A stretch of DNA of 38,857 bases, taken from Thermoplasmata archaeon (GTDB lineage: Archaea > Thermoplasmatota > Thermoplasmata > Thermoplasmatales > Thermoplasmataceae). Below are positions 26,328 through 32,596 of this stretch, one piece after another. The position numbers and the translations under genes are program-made. The notes beneath the pieces were generated by a model. The model saw nothing but the letters and a program-made list of their open reading frames with translations, did not search any database and was not told the origin of the DNA. Location of the stretch: assembly GCA_021810575.1 (NCBI GenBank), contig JAJZIN010000008.1, positions 1 to 38,857 of the forward strand, written 5' to 3'. The number at the start of each line of letters is the position of its first letter. Within the stretch, counting starts at the first letter, position 1.

Positions 26328-27572
26328 TCATGCGAGAACTTTCAGCATCTTTTCCATAGTTGACTGGACAAGTTCTGGCGGGAGCCTCCCATGTGTATAA
26401 TAGGAATATGAATCAAATCCCCATTTCATCAGATGGGCCAGTGGTCCATTAACTGTTCTATCCACATGGCCGCCGAAGAGGGTATCGGAAAGAATAAGTG
26501 TCGCATCAATTCCACCCCTGTTCATTATACAGAACACTTCAGGTTTGAACTCTATTACATCTCCCACTCCACTGACCTCCTTCATAAGGGATGAAACTGC
26601 CACATCGGCCTGAAGTACTGCTATGTGGCCAAGTTTTGGCATTGACAGGGAATTGCAGTCCCCAACCACGAAAACGTTATGATACTGGGTATGCCTCATT
26701 TCCCTATCTGTCTTGATGAAACCATAATCATCTCTAAGGGATGAATCCTTTATAACCTTCGGGCCAGCGTATGGCGGTATCACTAGAGTAAGATCACTGG
26801 GAAGCTCTGTTCCATCCTGGAAAAACACTGATTTTTCACCAATCTTCTCAAGCACCTTCTCAGTGATCACCTTTATCCCTTTCTTGGAAATTATAGAACC
26901 TACTTTTTCGTGAATCTTCGGACCTACATCATCGAAAAATACTTTTCCAGGCGTGAATACTGTTATGCTGGTTATCTCCCTCAGGTCCCTCTCACTGAGA
27001 AAGAAATCAAGCATGAACATTATCTCTCCAATTGGTCCCTCGCACGGTGCATCCAGCATTATTTCAGTTGATTTTTCGTCCCATATAGTCTTTGATGCAC
27101 CAATGACTACATTCCCGCCCTTGAAATTATTGATCGCATCCCACATTTTAGGCGCATGTTCATCATCGCATACAGAATATGCAAACTCTTCAAACCCTGG
27201 AATGGCCCCATAGTCCTTAACAGCTCCCGTTGCAATAACCAGATAATCATATTCTACAAATTTTCCATTTTCAAGTTGCACGGTGTTCTTTTCAGCAAAA
27301 ATCTTATCAACTCGTGAATTAATGAATTCAACATTCTGTTTCCTGGCAATCTTATCAATTGGAATCTGTGCGTGATTTACAAGTTTACCTGCAAGGGCAA
27401 CCTCAACAAGAGACGGTTTTTCCAAGCTCGTGGTTCTCAGGTCGATCAATGTAACTGCAAACTGTTTTCCAATGGTCCTCTTCAGATCATACAGGAATCT
27501 TAACCCACCAAATCCCGCGCCAATTATCACTATCCTCTTTTTCTCACCACTTTTCTGCAGATTTTGATTCAT
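26328..27572 (-). CDS. Sulfide:quinone oxidoreductase-like FAD protein
   Basis: A 414-residue two-dinucleotide-fold flavoprotein. The FAD motif VIIGAGFGGLRF is at 16-26 and a second binding stretch, VFVVGDCNS, at 300-308. Cys135 (SVCDDEHA), Cys177 (DAPCEGPIGE) and Cys348 (EVFCIMNRGG) sit close to the three redox cysteines of characterised SQRs, with the last two spaced much as in Acidianus. That favours SQR over NADH dehydrogenase type 2, the nearest alternative. A C-terminal amphipathic stretch could bind the membrane. It would oxidise sulfide and reduce menaquinone. Its gene is convergent with cydAB, so the two ends of a short respiratory chain are neighbours. ATG 27572 is used; its promoter is not obvious. 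Confidence 0.75.
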   Translation of the reverse strand: MNQNLQKSGEKKRIVIIGAGFGGLRFLYDLKRTIGKQFAVTLIDLRTTSLEKPSLVEVALAGKLVNHAQIPIDKIARKQNVEFINSRVDKIFAEKNTVQLENGKFVEYDYLVIATGAVKDYGAIPGFEEFAYSVCDDEHAPKMWDAINNFKGGNVVIGASKTIWDEKSTEIMLDAPCEGPIGEIMFMLDFFLSERDLREITSITVFTPGKVFFDDVGPKIHEKVGSIISKKGIKVITEKVLEKIGEKSVFFQDGTELPSDLTLVIPPYAGPKVIKDSSLRDDYGFIKTDREMRHTQYHNVFVVGDCNSLSMPKLGHIAVLQADVAVSSLMKEVSGVGDVIEFKPEVFCIMNRGGIDATLILSDTLFGGHVDRTVNGPLAHLMKWGFDSYSYYTHGRLPPELVQSTMEKMLKVLA

Positions 27573-28133
27573 GTCAATATGTACTATTTCATAACACTAA
27601 TAGTTATTGAATTATAGTTGAATAATATTGAATATTAATTGAGATAATCTAAAGGAGTGGTAAGGTATTTGATCCAAATTAATTTGATCTTAGTTGTAAA
27701 ACTCAGATGTATCATCATGGAGAAATATAGAAACGCCATCAACAAAGTTTCGGGCATTCATATATACAGTTTTTAACAAGAATTGAGGCTATTCAAATGA
27801 AACCTTCCTGTGGAAAAGTAATCCAGGAATCTGGCACGTTGTTCAAGGAATTAGTACATGACAAAGGTTGGAAGAGGGATATTTCACGTGGCAAATTCAC
27901 TTCCTATGGAAAAATAAAAAATAGAATATAACAATGAACGGAAGTAAATTAATACGAAATATCGCAGAATAACAGCGGCGGAAAAGACAGAATCAAATGC
28001 AGGTCACAATGCCACACCTAAGATTGTGACGAGACAAGCAGGAACCCAAATCAGCAATGATAAGATGGTTGTTAACCTAGTCTAAGATGATAATAATTGG
28101 AAAACAATAATAAGATATAAGGCATATTTAGGT
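27573..28133. other. Gene-poor interval, possible decayed sequence
   Basis: About 560 nt between two divergent genes. It contains an ATG-initiated 44-codon frame (27797-27931, + strand) beginning MKPSCGKVIQ and a second 45-codon frame without a start (27948-28085) in another phase. Neither resembles a family I know. Base composition from 27800 to 28060 is less AT-rich than an ordinary spacer, which could reflect a decayed gene or element. Nothing here is called as a gene. Confidence 0.4.
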
Positions 28134-28859
28134 ATGGATGCTATCCCCTCACGACTCGAAAAGGTTGCTGAAATGCTGAAGATGTTTGGCCTCTCGTCCT
28201 ACGAAGCACAGGCCTTTTCTGCACTGATATATCATGGAGTTGCAAATGCTGATGTGATTGCAGATACTGCGAAGATCCCAAGAACATCAGCGTACAAGGT
28301 CATGGAATCCCTGGTGGAGAAAGGATATGCCAGGGAAACTGAAGGAAGGCCCAAGATGTTCAAACCTGAAACCCTTGAGGATATACGGAAGAAGATAGAA
28401 ACAAGGGTACAGGACCTTTTTTCCGAAATGAGGCAGATTGAGGACAATGTGCCATCCAAGGGTGATCCTCAACTTGTTTACACTATATACGGAAGATCAA
28501 AGGTGATGAGTAAAATAGCCGAACTGATAAATCTCGCAGACAAGGAACTTTACATCTGTACACCAATGGTGAAGGAAATAAGGATGGAGATGAAGAAAAA
28601 CATAGAAAACGCAATGAGGAGAAACGTGAAGGTCATCTTCGTGACTCCACCGAACAAGAGGGTTCCGCAGAACGCACAGATATTCAGAAAGGAGGGGCTT
28701 ATAGCTACAGATGTCGTTGCAGATAGATCAAGAGCACTTTTAGCAGGTCCTGATCTGAATGCGTGTGGCTACACAGATAACCCTGCACTGGCACTACACG
28801 TGTTCCAGTTCGTGCAAATGATAATCGACAGCAGCGATTTTAACACAAAGGAAGAGTGA
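28134..28859 (+). CDS. TrmB-family transcriptional regulator
   Basis: A 241-residue regulator. Residues about 10-80 form a winged helix (FGLSSYEAQAFSALI, then IPRTSAYKVMESLVEKGYA, a clear recognition helix). A short coiled linker (90-115) follows, then a phospholipase D-like sensory fold (about 118-240) with YGRSKVMSKI and ADKELYICTPM. It lacks the long sugar-binding C-terminal extension of the maltose regulator TrmB, so the ligand is unknown. It is the first gene of a tight operon with nfo (3-nt gap) and the DUF1015 gene. A TATA-like stretch lies unusually near ATG 28134, so translation could begin at a later Met (MLKMFGLS). Confidence 0.85.
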   Translation: MDAIPSRLEKVAEMLKMFGLSSYEAQAFSALIYHGVANADVIADTAKIPRTSAYKVMESLVEKGYARETEGRPKMFKPETLEDIRKKIETRVQDLFSEMRQIEDNVPSKGDPQLVYTIYGRSKVMSKIAELINLADKELYICTPMVKEIRMEMKKNIENAMRRNVKVIFVTPPNKRVPQNAQIFRKEGLIATDVVADRSRALLAGPDLNACGYTDNPALALHVFQFVQMIIDSSDFNTKEE

Positions 28860-28862
28860 AAA

Positions 28863-29714
28863 ATGAAAATTACAGATGTAAACAACATAGGTGGTCATCT
28901 ATCAACATCAAAGGGAATGGAAGCCACACCGGGAAGAGCACGTGAATTTGGATTTAAGAGCTACCAGGTTTTCACAAAGAGTCAGATGCAGTGGAAAGCC
29001 AAACCTCTGGACGAAGAAATTGTTAAAAAGTTCAAAAAGGAGAAGAAGGATAATGGAAATCCAACAGTCATGGTCCACGCATCCTACCTTTTGAATACGG
29101 CCAGCAGTGACAACATTCTTAGGGAGAAAGTAAGGGAAGGTTTCAGAATGGAAATAGAAAGGGCTGATAAGCTGGGAATGGAACTTCTAACATTTCATCC
29201 AGGTTCATTCAAGGACGCAACTCTTGAAATAGGAATAAACAACGTTGCTAATATGCTCAATGATGTTATCACTTCAGATCAGATGGTAAAAGTACTGATT
29301 GAAAATAGCGCTGGCCAGGGAAATAGTGTCGGAAAAACATTTGGGGATATTGCAAAAATAATAGACAAGGTAGATTTGAAGGATAAGGTCGGCATTACAC
29401 TGGATACATGTCATACATGGGCATCAGGTTATAACTTTTCAGAAGAGACTGGTTATGGCCAGATGATTGATGAAATAAAGAGTACGGTGGGTATTGAAAG
29501 AATAAATGGGTTCCACCTTAATGATAGCAAGAAAGGACTTGGTGAGCACACAGATAGACACGAAATGATAGGAAAAGGCACCATTGGTGTGGATGGGTTC
29601 AGGTTCCTGATTAAAGACAGAAATTTCAAAGATGTTCCAATGATCTTTGAAACTCCACTGGGAGAAGACGGATATATGAGTGATATCGAAGCTTTAAATC
29701 AATTGTTGAAATAA
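28863..29714 (+). CDS. nfo: Endonuclease IV (AP endonuclease)
   Basis: A 283-residue full-length endonuclease IV that cuts DNA 5' of abasic sites during base excision repair. The three-zinc site is visible across GGHLSTSKG, MVHASYLLN, TFHPGS, IENSAGQG, TLDTCHTWASGY, FHLNDSKKGLGEHTDRHEMIGKG (read in segments) and IFETPLGE. It follows the TrmB-family regulator by 3 nt and precedes the DUF1015 gene by 9 nt, so it is co-transcribed and perhaps controlled by that regulator. Confidence 0.95.
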   Translation: MKITDVNNIGGHLSTSKGMEATPGRAREFGFKSYQVFTKSQMQWKAKPLDEEIVKKFKKEKKDNGNPTVMVHASYLLNTASSDNILREKVREGFRMEIERADKLGMELLTFHPGSFKDATLEIGINNVANMLNDVITSDQMVKVLIENSAGQGNSVGKTFGDIAKIIDKVDLKDKVGITLDTCHTWASGYNFSEETGYGQMIDEIKSTVGIERINGFHLNDSKKGLGEHTDRHEMIGKGTIGVDGFRFLIKDRNFKDVPMIFETPLGEDGYMSDIEALNQLLK

Positions 29715-29723
29715 GGGTCAGCA

Positions 29724-30884
29724 TTGATTCTTGAAACATTTGTACCAACAATTTACAAGGATGGATTAGGACGGGTCACATCCCCTCCATTTGACATGAT
29801 CACAAAGGCCATGGAGAAGGAGTTGAAGAAGAATCCATATAACATTGTCAATCTAAAGGATTGTAAGGACCCTGAAGAGGCAAGAAAACTATTCAATACA
29901 TGGCAGGAAAAAGGTGTAATAAGTAAGAACAACAATCAGGGATTTGTGGTTCTGAAACAGGTTTTCGTAGAAGGTGGAATCCAAAGGGAAAGATACGGTG
30001 TTATCGGCATAATAAATTTAAAAGAACCAGAAAACTGCCTGATACCACACGAAAGCGTAATAACAAAACTTGTTAATCAAAGAGAGAAGCTCATAGAAAG
30101 AATGGAATATCAGACAGAACCAGTGTTCGTTGTAAGCGAACAGGCAAACCTGAATGAAACTCTCCGGTCTGTAATGTCAGAGAAAAATTGCGAAAGGATT
30201 TACGAAGAACCAGAGGGTGTTTACAACAGTATATGCATCCTTTCCGATCCTGTTAAAGTTGGAAGAATTCAGGAGGTTCTAAAAGGCGATATAGGCATAA
30301 TCGCGGATGGTCACCACAGGACCAAGGCAATGCTATCCCTATCAAAAAAGTATGGCGGAGATATCCAGTTTTTCAACCATTTATTCGTATTTGTAACTTC
30401 CCTGAGATCAGAAAGCATATTCATAGCTCAGGTCCACAGGATAGTTGATTATGATGAAGTTACAATGGAGATGATCCGTGAAAAGTTCAATCTGGTAAAA
30501 ACTAATGAAAGCGTGGATTTAAGATATCCTGTCGTTATTCACGGCGAAACAAAATACCTACTGGACCCAAAAACAGAAATGAAATACGGTGACTATCTGG
30601 ACATTATAGATAGGTCCATAAAAAGAGGTTCTGGCAGGGCTGGCATAAAGTATACTTACATTAAGGAAGAGGCAGAGAAAGAGATAAGAGATGATCCCAT
30701 AAAAATGGCATTCATGATGCCACCGTGGGATAAGGAGGCCTTTGTCAAGACAATGAAGAAAGGATACGTGTTGCCAGCAAAATCAACATATTTTTACCCT
30801 AAAATCCCATCAGGAATTGCTTTCTACGGGTTAGACGCACAGGAATGCCGCTGTGGCTTAGTTGGTAGAGCAGCTGATTCGTAA
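29724..30884 (+). CDS. DUF1015 family protein whose 3' end lies inside tRNA-Thr
   Basis: A 386-residue protein of the DUF1015 family, conserved in bacteria and archaea without an established function. The family motifs ADGHHRTKAML and the late KSTYFYPKIPSGI are clear. The start is TTG 29724, behind AAGGG, the third gene of the TrmB-nfo operon. The conserved part ends near YGLD. The last 12-13 codons are then read from tRNA-Thr sequence, and the TAA stop is formed inside the anticodon arm (30882-30884). The tail ECRCGLVGRAADS is therefore a by-product of tRNA sequence. Either the tail is tolerated, or an ancestral stop was lost. Confidence 0.85.
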   Translation: MILETFVPTIYKDGLGRVTSPPFDMITKAMEKELKKNPYNIVNLKDCKDPEEARKLFNTWQEKGVISKNNNQGFVVLKQVFVEGGIQRERYGVIGIINLKEPENCLIPHESVITKLVNQREKLIERMEYQTEPVFVVSEQANLNETLRSVMSEKNCERIYEEPEGVYNSICILSDPVKVGRIQEVLKGDIGIIADGHHRTKAMLSLSKKYGGDIQFFNHLFVFVTSLRSESIFIAQVHRIVDYDEVTMEMIREKFNLVKTNESVDLRYPVVIHGETKYLLDPKTEMKYGDYLDIIDRSIKRGSGRAGIKYTYIKEEAEKEIRDDPIKMAFMMPPWDKEAFVKTMKKGYVLPAKSTYFYPKIPSGIAFYGLDAQECRCGLVGRAADS

Positions 30885-30919
30885 TCAGCAGGTCGGGGGT
30901 TCAAATCCCTCCAGCGGCT
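30847..30919 (+). tRNA. tRNA-Thr (anticodon CGU)
   Basis: A complete 73-nt cloverleaf without intron. Acceptor arms are GCCGCTG and CAGCGGC, the D-arm GCTTAGTTGGTAGAGC, the anticodon stem GCTGA/TCAGC with loop TTCGTAA (anticodon CGT), and the T-arm GGGGG-TTCAAAT-CCCTC with one G-U pair. The discriminator is T, and CCA is not encoded. It reads ACG threonine codons. No TATA box is visible 25-30 nt upstream, where the DUF1015 gene lies, so it may depend on the operon transcript and RNase P processing. A T-rich terminator follows. Confidence 0.93.
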
Positions 30920-30936
30920 TGTTTTGAAAATATTAG

Positions 30937-30942
30937 TTTTTT
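30937..30942 (+). terminator. T-rich terminator after tRNA-Thr
   Basis: A run of six T residues 18 nt after the tRNA, with an earlier GTTTTG. Archaeal transcription often ends at such U-tracts without a hairpin. Confidence 0.45.
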
Positions 30943-31660
30943 CTATGGTCCCTATTGAGATTTACTTATTACCATGTCACTAATCGTTTTTAAGAAGCCC
31001 CATTATAGTAGAATCCCTGTATTTCCATCCAATGTATTTATTCCCTCTCAAAGTTCATTTCTACTTGAATCCGCAACTCAAATCTTTCCTTATATTTATT
31101 TGATTTTAATCCTATTTATTCATGATAAGACAAGGGGATTAATGGTGTTTCCAATCTAAGTTCGTCTTTAATCGTATGTTTATACACCTGGAAAAGCTCA
31201 AATCTAATTCCAGTTTTATAGCATCTCATATCTTAATGGAAATTATACAGATCCATGGATCAATCTAAATTCTTTTTCCAACTTTTCAACCATAGGGGCT
31301 ACATTATGATCATTCTCTTCAGGCTCTAGGTCTCATAAGATCAAATTAGTTACTCAAACTGTCAGCTTTATTCATTCGGTTTCAGCAACACTAACAACTT
31401 GAATTTAACACGAGTCAGTATTCTAGGGATGTTATAACCATTTTCAAAACAGATAAAGCACAATTTAGAAACATGTCAATCCATAATAAATACAACCTAA
31501 CCAGTAAACTGTATGTTGAAATTATAAAGCTTCCTATGGGTCTTTTGACGATATATTTAACGGAGGCGTAGTATCAATAGTATAGGAACCAGGATCAACT
31601 TTTATCATATTATAACATACCCAATGGGTTTCCCGTAAAGAAACAGATGATCTGAAGACG
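30943..31660. other. Gene-free interval downstream of tRNA-Thr
   Basis: About 720 nt of AT-rich DNA with stops in every frame apart from two short frames that look random. I see no transposase or integrase remnant and no repeat of the tRNA 3' end. An 11-nt palindrome (ACCC-AAT-GGGT, 31619-31629) lies 32 nt before the next start codon. DNA downstream of tRNAs often receives mobile elements, so this may be the scar of one. Confidence 0.5.
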
Positions 31661-32419
31661 ATGATTGAAAGTATTGGCATATTCTCACTAATAGGCATAA
31701 TTACCGGAATTCTTACCGGGATCACAGGTTCAAGTGGTGTTATAGTAGTTGTTCCCGCAATGACATTTCTTGGTTACAGTTTTCATATAGCAGTAGGTAC
31801 AAGCCTTCTTGTGGATGTGATCACAACTTCTTCAGTTATATATGTATATACAAGGGGTAAGAAAATAGATTGGAGAATAGGGCTGATTCTTGGTGGTGGG
31901 GCACTTATAGGCGCACAGATAGGGGCACATGTGGCAATTTTCATTAGTGACAGACCTCTAGAAATAGTCTTCACCATAATGGCTCTATTGATGGCAATAC
32001 AATCTTTCAGGAGGGCAAAGAAAGGTTTATCTCTGCACAAGAGACAGGTTGCTCATCCATATCTTGCAGGGTTAATTATCAGTTTACCCATAGGAATACT
32101 CACTGGCACACTGGGAACAAGTGGTGGAATTATGTTTATTGCCGTCATGATGCTACTTTATTCCATGGATCCAAAAACTATGGTGGGTACAGCAACATTA
32201 GCCATGTTTGTATCTGCGATAAGTGGAACCACAGGTTATTTTCTTCTCAATAGTATTGATATAGTGGGAGGAGTCCTGATTGGCATTATCTCACTTATTT
32301 CTGGATTCTATTTCGCCAGACAGGCACTCAAGATGAAGGATAGCACCATATACTATTTTCTGGGGATAGTTTTTATTGGCGTTTCTTTCCTCGAGATCAT
32401 AACAATACTCCGTATATGA
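31661..32419 (+). CDS. TauE/SafE family permease (sulfite/organosulfur exporter-like)
   Basis: A 252-residue membrane protein with about eight helices arranged as two related halves. Each half begins with a family-typical GI-x-TG-x-(T/L)G-(S/T)SGG-like loop: GILTGITGSSGVIVVVP near residue 15 and GILTGTLGTSGGIMFI near 147. The family exports sulfite, sulfoacetate or other organic acids with ion coupling. A sulfur role would match the SQR-like enzyme in this window but cannot be read from the sequence. ATG 31661 is used; a TATA-like ATATTATA at about 31608-31615 would give a leader of about 20 nt. Confidence 0.85.
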   Translation: MIESIGIFSLIGIITGILTGITGSSGVIVVVPAMTFLGYSFHIAVGTSLLVDVITTSSVIYVYTRGKKIDWRIGLILGGGALIGAQIGAHVAIFISDRPLEIVFTIMALLMAIQSFRRAKKGLSLHKRQVAHPYLAGLIISLPIGILTGTLGTSGGIMFIAVMMLLYSMDPKTMVGTATLAMFVSAISGTTGYFLLNSIDIVGGVLIGIISLISGFYFARQALKMKDSTIYYFLGIVFIGVSFLEIITILRI

Positions 32420-32596
32420 GATTAGAAATACGCTTTTGAACAATTCATACTTCCTGTTTTTATATGTTAATATATAATTATTATTCCAAATTGTGAGGAC
32501 TTAATTGTCTATAAGTAAAAATATCTTTAAGGTAAAATGAAATAAAAAAGGAAAATCACCCATTTTTGTCATTCCAGGAAATCTCTCTGAATGGAA

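Noticed and set aside
23791..28030. Shared short strings (AAATATAGAAACG at 23791 and 27723; AAGATTGTGAC at 23808 and 28020) flanking the cyd-SQR region
   Set aside because: Matches of 11-13 nt are expected by chance in 39 kb of AT-rich DNA, and their spacing differs between the two copies, so they are not evidence for an element boundary.
30974..31159. 61-codon frame after tRNA-Thr
   Set aside because: No ribosome site or TATA at the expected distance and no recognisable motif; likely chance in AT-rich DNA.
31534..31725. 63-codon minus-strand frame overlapping the TauE/SafE start
   Set aside because: Partly antisense to the permease, no family resemblance.
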